From Coriobacteriia bacterium (lineage in GTDB: Bacteria; Actinomycetota; Coriobacteriia; Anaerosomatales; JAAXUF01): a stretch of DNA of 64,000 nucleotides. The notes under the pieces are model-generated. The model saw only the letters and a list, made by a program, of their open reading frames with translations. It did not search any database and was not told where the DNA came from. The DNA lies in NCBI GenBank assembly GCA_013334745.1, contig JAAXWY010000001.1, forward strand, positions 148,355 through 212,354. Direction: 5' to 3'. A program made the translations under genes and the position numbers. Positions 1 to 7,142 of the stretch are shown piece after piece. Numbering within the stretch: position 1 is the first letter of the stretch; the number at the start of each line of letters is the position of its first letter.

Positions 1-639
1 ACGCTGCTCCACGCGCCCGATACCTATATGAACAAGATCGCCGTCGGCCCCGAAGCGGCCTCGGCGGTACACATCGACGCATCACCCACCGAGAACATTC
101 GTAACGTCGCGAAGGCGCTGAAGCGCGACGTTGAGGATCTCGTCGTATGCATTCTCGAGCGTGACCGGCACGTCGACCTGATTCGGGAAGTACGAGAGGC
201 GGGCGCCCGCATTCGACTCATCTCCGACGGCGACGTCTTCGGAGCAGTCGCAACCGCCATCGAGGGCACGGGCATCCATCTCTATTTGGGAATCGGCGCA
301 GCTCCTGAGGGTGTCTTGGCGTGTACCGCCATGAAGTGCATCGGCGGCTGCTTCATGGGCCGCTTCGCATGGCGCAGCCCGGAGGAGAAGGCCCGCGCGG
401 TCGAGATGGGCACGCCGCTTCTCGACGGCATCCTGACCATGGACGACCTGGTCGCTACAGATGAAGCCGCCTTCATAGCGACCGGTGTCACCGACGGCGA
501 GATGCTGCGTGGCGTCAAGTACTTCGGCTCCGGATCGCGCACCAACTCGGTCGCGATGGATGCAAGCTCCAAGACCGTGCGTTTCACCGACACGATCTAC
601 CGCACCGGCACCGAGAAGTTCTGGGTCCGGATGGACTAG
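1..639 (+). CDS. glpX: Class II fructose-1,6-bisphosphatase, C-terminal part (GlpX)
   Basis: The frame is open from base 1, so the start codon lies upstream of the window; about 212 residues are visible of a family normally near 320. GlpX hydrolyses fructose 1,6-bisphosphate to fructose 6-phosphate in gluconeogenesis, in the cytoplasm, using divalent metal. Family segments seen are DTYMNKI just after the window edge, GIGAAPEGVL about 97 residues in and the KCIGG stretch after it. The gene ends at TAG and is followed by a strong hairpin shared with the convergent gene at 778-1032. The upstream neighbour is unseen. Identification is confident; only the N-terminal part is missing because of the window edge. 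Confidence 0.93.
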   Translation, partial: TLLHAPDTYMNKIAVGPEAASAVHIDASPTENIRNVAKALKRDVEDLVVCILERDRHVDLIREVREAGARIRLISDGDVFGAVATAIEGTGIHLYLGIGAAPEGVLACTAMKCIGGCFMGRFAWRSPEEKARAVEMGTPLLDGILTMDDLVATDEAAFIATGVTDGEMLRGVKYFGSGSRTNSVAMDASSKTVRFTDTIYRTGTEKFWVRMD

Positions 640-714
640 CTCCGGTCAGCCCTTCGGGAATCGGCCCCGAGTCGCTCGCGTGTCCTGCCCCGCCTGTTTC
701 ACCGCCGAGAAATG

Positions 715-742
715 AAGAGGACCCCATTACGGGGTCCTCTTT
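715..742. terminator. Bidirectional intrinsic terminator between glpX and fmdB
   Basis: AAGAGGACCCC (715-725) pairs perfectly with GGGGTCCTCTT (731-741) around a 5-base loop, an 11-bp stem. It is flanked by short T and A runs on the two strands and sits exactly between two convergent genes. Confidence 0.85.
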
Positions 743-777
743 GTGTTGCAGGAGCGGTATGTCGAGAGTGGACGGAG

Positions 778-1032
778 CTAGTCGCCCGCAGAAGCGCAGC
801 CAGCACATGAACCTGAGTCGGCTGCAGGACAAGAAGGCGCCTCCGATGGTGGCTTCGGGCGGTAGTCGGTGTTGTGGAAGCCCGTACCCTTGAACGCGAC
901 CCCAACAGGCGTGAATACGCGGGTCGCTTCGCAGCCGCACTCAGGACAGGAGACATCGTCTGTCGAGCCCATTGAACGCGTGATTTCGAATTCGGTATCG
1001 CACGCCTTACAGCGAAAGTCATAAGTAGCCAT
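778..1032 (-). CDS. FmdB family zinc-ribbon regulatory protein
   Basis: Small protein of 84 residues with the FmdB zinc-ribbon pattern: C8-x2-C11 and C29-x2-C32 in the N-terminal 35 residues, then the VFTPVG and FKGTGF stretches typical of the family. The C-terminal tail is low in complexity and holds four more cysteines. The family is named for a putative regulator of formamidase in methylotrophs; its biochemical role is not settled, so only zinc binding is inferred. ATG at 1030-1032 is chosen because the family begins MATYDF; a GGAG lies about 12 bases upstream. A TTG 21 bases further upstream would add seven non-conserved residues. It is convergent with glpX. Confidence 0.85.
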   Translation of the reverse strand: MATYDFRCKACDTEFEITRSMGSTDDVSCPECGCEATRVFTPVGVAFKGTGFHNTDYRPKPPSEAPSCPAADSGSCAGCASAGD

Positions 1033-1124
1033 CGCTCTTGAGTACTCCTTCAACCCACATGCGGACGGGACGAACCTTCACAAAAGCAGCATACATGCCA
1101 GCCCGATGGCCGCATCGCATCGTA

Positions 1125-1130
1125 TACACT
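1125..1130 (+). promoter_or_regulatory. -10 box of a probably leaderless promoter for the PASTA gene
   Basis: TACACT (within TATACACT) ends 7 bases before the ATG at 1138 and no Shine-Dalgarno sequence lies between them. A start site at or next to the ATG would give a leaderless mRNA, which is common in Actinobacteria. No clear -35 is visible. Confidence 0.5.
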
Positions 1131-1137
1131 AGTCGGT

Positions 1138-2715
1138 ATGGACAAGACGCCTGAACCCACGTCGCTCTTCGGCGACGCATTTGATGACGATACGCCCGCC
1201 ACCCCACCTTCTCCAGCAATCGACGCTGGATCCGGGGCGCTCGTCCCACCCTCGCAGGACTCACCGTTCTTCAGCACCGAACCCTCGGCGAGCGACACGT
1301 CTTCGGCGGACACTCCGCCCGAGGCCGCGCCTCCCGCGCAGGATGAGCCCGTTGCCGCAGGGAGCGACACTGCGGTTCACGAGGACGCGCTGGCGGAATC
1401 ACCCGCACCGGACGCACCGCCCGGACCCAAGACCGTCGGCTCCGTCGACGAGATGGATGCGTGGCTCTCGCAGGCCGGAGACGCGCCGGGTTCCTCGGCA
1501 TGGTCACCGACCGATGCCGAGGCGGACGATGCGATGGCAGCGTGGCTTGCTGCAGCTCCCAACGCGGTCCCGGCAGAAGAGGGCCCGGTGCTCGTCGAAG
1601 GGGGTCGGCTCGATCGCATTCGGCCCAAGCGCAAGCCGCTTGTGCCGCGCTGGCTCGTGTGGGTGTTGCTCGCTGTGCTACTCGTCGGCGGTGCTACCGC
1701 GGGTGTCGCGGCGTTTGTAGCCGCTCGGTCACGCGTCCAGGTTCCTACCGTTGCCGGCCTTCAAACGCAGGAGGCTAAGGAACGCCTGGCGACAGTCGGA
1801 CTCAAGCTCACGGTGTCGGATCGCAGATTCTCCACGCTGCCGGTCGACACCATACTGTCGCAGTCACCGGAGACCGGCTCGGAGCTGAGGCGGGGTGGGA
1901 CCGTGACGGTCGTGGTTTCCGCGGGCACGGAAGAGTTCACGATGCCGGATGTAGTCGGCCAGGGGCTTACCCTCGCAAAGAGCCAGCTTGAGCAAAAGGG
2001 CCTGGAGGTCCAGGTCGAGTCCCAGCTCTCGGACCAGCCGAGTGACACGGTTCTCTTCACGAACCCTGCTGCCGGAGCGGCAGTTCACACCGGGGACATC
2101 ATCAAGATCACGGTGGCAACGGGCACCACGGCGTCAACGACTACCTCGGCGACGCTGGTTCCCTTCTCGCTCAACGGCGTGAAGATCACTCTCGACCCGG
2201 CGCCACCAATCGCCGGTCAGCCCGATACAGCCCTTGAAGTCACTCGCCGACTGCAGTCACTTCTGGAGGCATCCGGAGCGACTGTGCGCACGACCAGATC
2301 GATCACGGATACCGGGACCACGGGTTCGGCGACCGCGCGACAGCTTCGAGCAAAGGAAGGCTCGCCCACTGTCGCCGTTGGTTTCGACATTATTGCGTCA
2401 GGCGCGCCCGGTATGGCCCTTGCGTACCCGAACTCGACGGTGGCGCCCACCATCGCGACTGCCTCGCAGAACCTCTCTTCGCAGATCACCTCCGCGTTGG
2501 CGGGACAGGGGATGACCTCCCGTCAGGCCGCAGGCAACTCCGACGTTGTGCTTTCCGTCACGGGATCGCCATACACCCGGCTCACACTCGGATCCACTGC
2601 ATCGCGTGAGGATCTCGCCAGCTTCAAGGACCCGGCATGGGCCGACAAGGTTGCGAGGGCTGTGTATCAGGGCATAGCGAGCGTGTTCGGCGTCCGAAAC
2701 CCCGCAGTTCCGTAG
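1138..2715 (+). CDS. Membrane PASTA-domain protein with degenerate amidase_3-like C-terminal domain
   Basis: Predicted single-pass membrane protein of 525 residues. Residues 1-165 are an acidic, Pro/Ala/Ser-rich cytoplasmic tail, 171-196 a membrane segment, and about 199-263 and 266-328 two PASTA repeats (VPTVAGL and MPDVVGQ starts, NPAAGAAV end), the domain that binds muropeptides in penicillin-binding proteins and Ser/Thr kinases. Residues 345-519 follow the layout of N-acetylmuramoyl-L-alanine amidases (LDP start, TR..D, ED..SFKDP, helix before GI), but the zinc ligands are gone: the GHGG position reads PAPPIAG, the HANA position is replaced by FDIIAS, and the catalytic Glu position near residue 476 is not Glu. 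A non-catalytic cell-wall sensor is the likely role. A kinase domain is absent. Confidence 0.75.
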   Translation: MDKTPEPTSLFGDAFDDDTPATPPSPAIDAGSGALVPPSQDSPFFSTEPSASDTSSADTPPEAAPPAQDEPVAAGSDTAVHEDALAESPAPDAPPGPKTVGSVDEMDAWLSQAGDAPGSSAWSPTDAEADDAMAAWLAAAPNAVPAEEGPVLVEGGRLDRIRPKRKPLVPRWLVWVLLAVLLVGGATAGVAAFVAARSRVQVPTVAGLQTQEAKERLATVGLKLTVSDRRFSTLPVDTILSQSPETGSELRRGGTVTVVVSAGTEEFTMPDVVGQGLTLAKSQLEQKGLEVQVESQLSDQPSDTVLFTNPAAGAAVHTGDIIKITVATGTTASTTTSATLVPFSLNGVKITLDPAPPIAGQPDTALEVTRRLQSLLEASGATVRTTRSITDTGTTGSATARQLRAKEGSPTVAVGFDIIASGAPGMALAYPNSTVAPTIATASQNLSSQITSALAGQGMTSRQAAGNSDVVLSVTGSPYTRLTLGSTASREDLASFKDPAWADKVARAVYQGIASVFGVRNPAVP

Positions 2716-2786
2716 GCGGTAACCCAGCGACGTGGTCGGTTGCGTTCACGTGATCCCCGGGGGACAATCAGACGACAAATGAACAC

Positions 2787-2875
2787 CGTGTCGGGAGCTG
2801 CCGGAATGCGGCGGCTGAGAGGCGACGGCAACGTCGCGACCGAGATGACGGTTCCGGTAATGCGGGGCCTGCACG
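2787..2875 (+). promoter_or_regulatory. TPP riboswitch
   Basis: The sequence carries the thi-box elements in order: GGGAGC near 2793, CTGAGA at 2815-2820, a CGACG-GCAA-CGTCG hairpin (2823-2836), and the GGTTCCGGTAATGCGG stretch that holds the pyrophosphate side. CGTG at 2787 pairs with CACG at 2872 to close P1. It lies directly upstream of the thiamine transporter and thiamine pyrophosphokinase genes. Just before thiT, CCTC (2930-2933) can pair with GAGG (2937-2940) of the ribosome binding site, so control of translation is likely. Confidence 0.9.
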
Positions 2876-2949
2876 ACGGATTGACGCCTCGAGCGTCCGT
2901 TCGCCGCTAAGCTCGGAGTACCCTCGGCACCTCGATGAGGAGAGAGCGC

Positions 2950-3537
2950 GTGCGATCGCAAAGAACTCGGATTCTCGTTGAAATTGCGCTGTGCGTTGCA
3001 CTCAGTGCCGTGCTCAGTGTCATCGCCGTCAGGCTGCCTATCAACTTCGCCGGCGGCACCATTTCGCTATCGATGGTGCCGATTCTCGTGCTGGCGCTGC
3101 GTCGCGGAGTCGTGCCCGGTGTGGTTGCCGGAGTGTTGTTCGGCTGCGTCGACTACCTCATTGAGCCCTTCTTCGTCGCGCCGATACAGGTGCTTCTGGA
3201 CTACCCGCTGGCGTTTGGTGCAGTCGGGCTCGCAGGTCTGGGAAGCTCGCTGTACCTGTCCGCTCTCGGCACGGGCCGAGGCCGGGCCACTGCTGTCGGC
3301 ATCCCATTCATCATCCTTGGTGGGACGGGTAGATTCCTCGCGGCATGGACATCCGGAATGGTCTTCTTCGGCCAGAACGCACCGACGGGTCAACCCATCT
3401 GGCTCTACTCGGCGATCTACAATCTGGGCTACATCGTTCCGTCAATTGCACTCTCAATCGCGGTTGCGAGCGTCGTGTTGCCCGCCATCGAGCGCGCCGT
3501 GCCTTCACCCCTCAGCACCGAACACGGCGCGACATGA
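2950..3537 (+). CDS. thiT: Energy-coupled thiamine transporter ThiT
   Basis: About 195 residues, mostly hydrophobic, with five or six membrane segments and the length of ThiT/YuaJ S-components of ECF transporters, which bind thiamine and work with a shared energizing module. Family-type features are the N-terminal ALSAVLSVIAVRLP helix, the loop FAGGTISLSMVPI and the segment FGCVDYLIEP. The GTG at 2950 is preferred: AGGAGAG (2938-2944) sits at normal distance before it, whereas the in-frame ATG at 2935 lies within the ribosome binding site. A TPP riboswitch precedes it and thiN overlaps its stop by an ATGA. No EcfA or EcfT gene is in the window, so the energizing module must be elsewhere. Confidence 0.88.
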   Translation: MRSQRTRILVEIALCVALSAVLSVIAVRLPINFAGGTISLSMVPILVLALRRGVVPGVVAGVLFGCVDYLIEPFFVAPIQVLLDYPLAFGAVGLAGLGSSLYLSALGTGRGRATAVGIPFIILGGTGRFLAAWTSGMVFFGQNAPTGQPIWLYSAIYNLGYIVPSIALSIAVASVVLPAIERAVPSPLSTEHGAT

Positions 3538-4214
3538 ACGCGCTCCTCATCTGTTCGGCGGGCGAAGACGGCCGGACGCCAGCGCTTATCGAGCGCCTCT
3601 GCGTCGGTCATGACCTCACCATCGCCGTCGACGGTGGCGCCGATCTGTGTCTTGAAGCGGGGGTGACGCCCGACCTCCTCGTCGGCGACCTGGACTCCGC
3701 GACGCCCCTCGCAGTAGATCGCTTGGCGAGTCTCGGCGTGCCCGTTACGCGATTCCCCTCCGAGAAGGATGCCACCGATCTTGAGCTGGCGATCGTCGAG
3801 GCTCGACGGCTCGGCGCGACCGCCATCACGGTCACGGCGGTCTCTGGGGGACGCCTCGACCACGGGATGGGTGCACTCGCGGCCCTCGCAGGGGCCGCGG
3901 ACATGTCGCCACGCATCATCGAACCTGGCATGACTGCGTGGGTGCTCGACGGGCGCGGTGAGCGCGGGGTGCGCCTGAAGGGGAGAGGTGCCACCGTCTC
4001 GATCATCGCGTGGGGTGGGGTGGCGCTCGTATCGGCCAGTGGACTGAGGTGGCCGCTGTCGCGAGCAGAGCTTGGACCTGAGACCGCGCGTGGCATCAGC
4101 AACCTCATCGCTGGCGACGACAGAGCTGAGGTGCAGGTTCACCAAGGTACCGTGATAGTGATGTCTCCCGAGACATCGGTTCCGGCGGCCGTCTTCTCCG
4201 CCAGCCGAGGGTAG
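3534..4214 (+). CDS. thiN: Thiamine pyrophosphokinase
   Basis: 226-residue enzyme that transfers pyrophosphate from ATP to thiamine to give thiamine diphosphate in the cytoplasm. Visible family motifs are VDGGAD (residues 32-37), GDLDS (51-55) and KDATDLE (78-84), then a C-terminal beta domain with the GERGVRLKGRG and SIIAWGG stretches. The start ATG overlaps the thiT stop (ATGA at 3534-3537), so the pair is translationally coupled and lies under the TPP riboswitch. Together they make a thiamine salvage unit: import followed by activation. Confidence 0.92.
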   Translation: MNALLICSAGEDGRTPALIERLCVGHDLTIAVDGGADLCLEAGVTPDLLVGDLDSATPLAVDRLASLGVPVTRFPSEKDATDLELAIVEARRLGATAITVTAVSGGRLDHGMGALAALAGAADMSPRIIEPGMTAWVLDGRGERGVRLKGRGATVSIIAWGGVALVSASGLRWPLSRAELGPETARGISNLIAGDDRAEVQVHQGTVIVMSPETSVPAAVFSASRG

Positions 4215-4221
4215 AGCAGCG

Positions 4222-4227
4222 TATACT
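4222..4227 (+). promoter_or_regulatory. -10 box upstream of the GAF/HD-GYP gene
   Basis: TATACT, identical to the consensus-like -10 seen before rpsB, rplS and rpsO in this window, 38 bases before the ATG at 4266. The -35 region is weak. Confidence 0.5.
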
Positions 4228-4265
4228 CCGAACGACTGGAGCGCTCGGCAGACTGGGCTGCGCAC

Positions 4266-6149
4266 ATGAATCGCTCGTTACGTCACTCGATAGCCGCACT
4301 CATCGTTGGCACCATCGCCTGTGGTGCCCTTGCGGTTGTTGCACATTCGCAGGTACTCGCAGTCGTAGCGGCGTGTTTCGCCGCAATCGCGGTCGTGGCG
4401 ATGTTTGCGGCATCGACGCAGTCGGTCCAGCCTGCATTTGCGGTGGCGGCTGGGGATGTGGAGCCGTCAGTGGGTCTGGATGCTCGCCGAGAAGCCTTCT
4501 CGGCGCTACCTCCATCCGATTCCGGTGTCGACAATGACGCTGTGGCGTCCGACGATCCGCCGGTCGTCGAGGAGGTCGCCCAGCACCACGTGTCCCCTGT
4601 ACGACTTCCTGCCGCGTTGCGCACGCCGGAGGTGCTCTCAGCACTGCTGGAGTCCGCAGGGGCAGCCGGCAACGTGCTCAGCGCCCATCTGTGGCTGGAT
4701 GACCCGGCCACGTCCACGTTACGCTTCGTCGAGTCCGTGGGCGATGTCAGCCCCGCGCAGACGCCTATTCCCTCCACCAGTGGCCTCGCCAAGCTCGCGC
4801 TTGATACACCGGCCGGGGCGCTTGCAACCATTGAGGGTGGTCATGAATGGGACCCAACTCGTCCTGAGTGGCGCTATGCGCTCGCGTTGGACGATACGGA
4901 CGTTCGTGGGATGGCGTTCGTTGACTTCTCCGGCCCCGAGCAACCTAACCGTGAGGATATCGAGTCGGCCATGGCGACCCTTCGTGGATCGCTCGCCGGG
5001 GCCCTGGTCGTTCACGTCGCACGGCTCGAAGCTCGTGCGGCCAAGATGCTCACGCGCGCCTGTGCCCAGCTTGCAACGATTCTCGACCCCGACGATGTTC
5101 TGGCCACCGCCCTTGACCGTGCCATGCAACTGTCCTCGGCCCAGACGGGCAGCATTATGCTCCTTGATGAGCCGACGCACCGGATGCACATCGCTGCGGC
5201 CCGAGGCCTTCCCGACGACATCGTCATCAACACCGACGTCGCCGAAGGCGACGGGATTGCCGGCTGGGTTCTAGCGAGTCAGCAGCCCGTCGTAATCGAG
5301 GACCTCAAGGATGCAGGAGTCAGGAGCCGTCGCCACGGGATCCGCTCGGCGGTGTGCGTTCCGCTTGCCGATGAGGAGTCGGTGCTGGGCGTGCTGTGCG
5401 TCGGCAGTGCGGTGTTTCACGCCCGCCTATCCGCCCGCCACCTTGAGTCCTTGCAGGCTCTTGCGCGTGTGGTGGTGGCATCCTTGCGACGGGCGTGGAC
5501 CTCGCATGAGTCCAAGGATCTCTACTTCGATACGCTTCGGTCGCTCTCTGTCGCGCTCGAGACTCGCGACCCGTACGCCCGCGGTGGAACGGACCGGGTC
5601 GTTGAGTTGTGCGAGGCAATGTCAGCGTACTACGGCCTGTCGGCAGACGATGCAGCCGCACTGCGCATCGCGGCGATGCTGCGTGACGTCGGGATGTCTG
5701 CGACCGGAACCGTCGTGGGTGCGGCGGACCGCCCGCTCTCGACGTCGGAGTGGGCCATGCTCAAGCTCCACCCGATCATCGCCTCCGAGATTCTCGCCGA
5801 GTCGGCGTCCCTGCGTGATGTTCTGCCGCTCGTCTACCACCATCACGAGCACTTCGATGGCTCCGGGTACGTGGCGGGTCTGGCCGGCTCTGATATCCCG
5901 CTGGGTGCCCGGATCCTCGCCGTTGCTGATGCCTATGTGGCGATGACGTCACGCCGACCGTATCGACGAGGACTCTCTCACGCCGAGGCGGTTGTGGAGC
6001 TGGAGCGGCGCTCAGGCTCGCAGTTCGACCCGCGTGCGGTGCGCGCACTTCTGCACGTGGTCGAGCAGTCCGGTGAGGCGGCGGCCGATGCATCGACCTT
6101 CGAGCCTGAAGACACGACGGCCGCCCCAGTGGGACGGCCGTCGGAGTGA
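4266..6149 (+). CDS. Membrane GAF and degenerate HD-GYP domain protein
   Basis: 627 residues. Residues 8-50 hold two membrane helices, about 120-250 a weakly GAF-like region, 258-405 a clear GAF domain (TGSIMLLDE, GIAGWVL, SAVCVPL) and 415-600 an HD-GYP domain. HD-GYP enzymes cleave cyclic di-GMP. Here key metal ligands are changed: the GHSxRV position reads GGTDRV (G441), the HD dyad reads RD (473-474) and GYP reads GYV (534-536). H502, the HHHEHFDGSG stretch and D557 remain. It may therefore bind rather than hydrolyse its ligand. It stands alone, with its own -10 box, and ends against a hairpin convergent with rpmB. Confidence 0.8.
   Translation: MNRSLRHSIAALIVGTIACGALAVVAHSQVLAVVAACFAAIAVVAMFAASTQSVQPAFAVAAGDVEPSVGLDARREAFSALPPSDSGVDNDAVASDDPPVVEEVAQHHVSPVRLPAALRTPEVLSALLESAGAAGNVLSAHLWLDDPATSTLRFVESVGDVSPAQTPIPSTSGLAKLALDTPAGALATIEGGHEWDPTRPEWRYALALDDTDVRGMAFVDFSGPEQPNREDIESAMATLRGSLAGALVVHVARLEARAAKMLTRACAQLATILDPDDVLATALDRAMQLSSAQTGSIMLLDEPTHRMHIAAARGLPDDIVINTDVAEGDGIAGWVLASQQPVVIEDLKDAGVRSRRHGIRSAVCVPLADEESVLGVLCVGSAVFHARLSARHLESLQALARVVVASLRRAWTSHESKDLYFDTLRSLSVALETRDPYARGGTDRVVELCEAMSAYYGLSADDAAALRIAAMLRDVGMSATGTVVGAADRPLSTSEWAMLKLHPIIASEILAESASLRDVLPLVYHHHEHFDGSGYVAGLAGSDIPLGARILAVADAYVAMTSRRPYRRGLSHAEAVVELERRSGSQFDPRAVRALLHVVEQSGEAAADASTFEPEDTTAAPVGRPSE
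6115..6143. terminator. Hairpin at the convergent ends of the HD-GYP gene and rpmB
   Basis: CGACGGCC (6115-6122) pairs with GGCCGTCG (6136-6143), with an inner CCCC/GGG. It overlaps the last codons of the HD-GYP gene and has no clear T run, so it may be a stability element as much as a terminator. Confidence 0.5.
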
Positions 6150-6167
6150 ATCGCTAGCGAAGAGCGG

Positions 6168-6356
6168 TTACGCGCGGGTGACCTTGCCGGCCTTCATGCA
6201 CTTGGTGCACACGTTGACCTTCTTGACGTGACCCTTGATGACCGCGGTGACCTTCTGGATGTTCGGTCGGAACATACGGTTGGTGACACGGTGCGAGTGG
6301 CTGACGTTGCGTCCGGCCACCGGATGCTTGCCACAGACTGCGCAGACCTTCGACAT
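6168..6356 (-). CDS. rpmB: 50S ribosomal protein L28
   Basis: 62-residue L28 of the large ribosomal subunit. It starts MSKVCAVCGKHP and has the zinc-binding form of the protein, with C5-x2-C8 and C50-x2-C53. The ATG at 6354-6356 is preceded by GAGGAG at good spacing. It is one of only two - strand genes in the window, read toward the HD-GYP gene. A promoter-like pair (TTGTTG, 18 bases, TAGCAT) lies at 6433-6462 on the same strand. Confidence 0.96.
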   Translation of the reverse strand: MSKVCAVCGKHPVAGRNVSHSHRVTNRMFRPNIQKVTAVIKGHVKKVNVCTKCMKAGKVTRA

Positions 6357-6432
6357 CAGTAGACTCCTCGTTCGTTGCTCGGCCGACGAGTGATCGACCG
6401 TTCTCGTTTCTATCGGGTGCAAAACGCAGGCA

Positions 6433-6462
6433 ATGCTACCACAGGCCTGTCGGAAGCAACAA
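6433..6462 (-). promoter_or_regulatory. Promoter of rpmB
   Basis: On the - strand, TTGTTG (complement of 6457-6462), 18-base spacer, TAGCAT (complement of 6433-6438), 77 bases before the rpmB start codon. Confidence 0.5.
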
Positions 6463-6487
6463 GGGCTCGGCGCCTCGGCGCGTTGTC

Positions 6488-6515
6488 TTGAGCGGGTTGG
6501 CACCTCGGCTATACT
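6488..6515 (+). promoter_or_regulatory. Promoter of the DUF1858-Asp23-fakA-degV group
   Basis: TTGAGC (6488-6493), 16-base spacer, TATACT (6510-6515), 39 bases before the ATG at 6555. Confidence 0.6.
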
Positions 6516-6554
6516 TGCTCCATCGTCTGTCGAACGGCGAGGGGAGGGCGCGCT

Positions 6555-6770
6555 ATGGACCGTATCACGCCGGACACGCTCATCAAGGATGTCCTCGCCT
6601 TCAAAGACGGTGCCGCTGACGTTTTTGATCGTCACGGGCTTGCTTGCCCGTCTTGTTTGGCGGCGGGAATGGAGAGCATCCGCGAGGTCGCTGTCATGCA
6701 TGACGTTGCGGTCGGATCGTTGCTTGAAGACCTGAGCGCACTACCCGAGTCCGCATCCGAAGAGGAGTAG
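6555..6770 (+). CDS. DUF1858 domain protein with CPSC motif
   Basis: 71-residue protein matching the DUF1858 pattern: start with TLIKDVL, a middle stretch in which a Cys pair (CPSC, C31 and C34) follows FDRHGLA, then MESIREVA and a short acidic tail. The domain is known from small stand-alone proteins and from proteins linked to the hybrid-cluster protein; a redox or metal-binding role is inferred from the Cys pair only. GGGGAGGG precedes the ATG. The stop is followed 3 bases later by the Asp23 gene, whose ribosome binding site lies inside the end of this gene. Confidence 0.8.
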   Translation: MDRITPDTLIKDVLAFKDGAADVFDRHGLACPSCLAAGMESIREVAVMHDVAVGSLLEDLSALPESASEEE

Positions 6771-6773
6771 ATG

Positions 6774-7127
6774 ATGGCATCTCGTGTCGCCGGCACAGTC
6801 CAGATCGCCAACGACGTCCTGATGGATCTCGCGGGCTATGCGTGCTTGGAGAGCTACGGGGTCGTTGGTATGGCGAGTCCCTCACTCCGTGACGGAGTCG
6901 CTCAGTTGCTCCCGGCCGCTAAGCTGCGCAAGGGCATCAAGATCGTCACCGAGGAGGACGGCGTGCACGTGGACCTCTTCGTCGTCATCGAGTTCGGCAC
7001 GAACCTGACGGAGGTCTCCCATAACCTCGCTGATAGGGTTCGATACGTACTGACCAACATGGCCGACGTGAAAGTGGCCACTGTCGATGTTCACGTCCAG
7101 GGCGTCAAAGTACGAAGCGCCCAGTGA
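6774..7127 (+). CDS. Asp23/Gls24 family protein
   Basis: 117 residues of the Asp23 (alkaline-shock/YloU) family: begins with RVAGTVQIANDVL, has the GVVGMASPS turn and ends with a VATVDVHVQGV strand. YloU-like members stand directly upstream of the YloV/FakA gene in Firmicutes, as here. Function is not known in detail. Two ATGs stand in tandem (6771 and 6774); the second has the better distance to GAGGAG (6762-6767), so it is chosen. Confidence 0.88.
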   Translation: MASRVAGTVQIANDVLMDLAGYACLESYGVVGMASPSLRDGVAQLLPAAKLRKGIKIVTEEDGVHVDLFVVIEFGTNLTEVSHNLADRVRYVLTNMADVKVATVDVHVQGVKVRSAQ

Positions 7128-7142
7128 ACCGGAGCTGACCAC

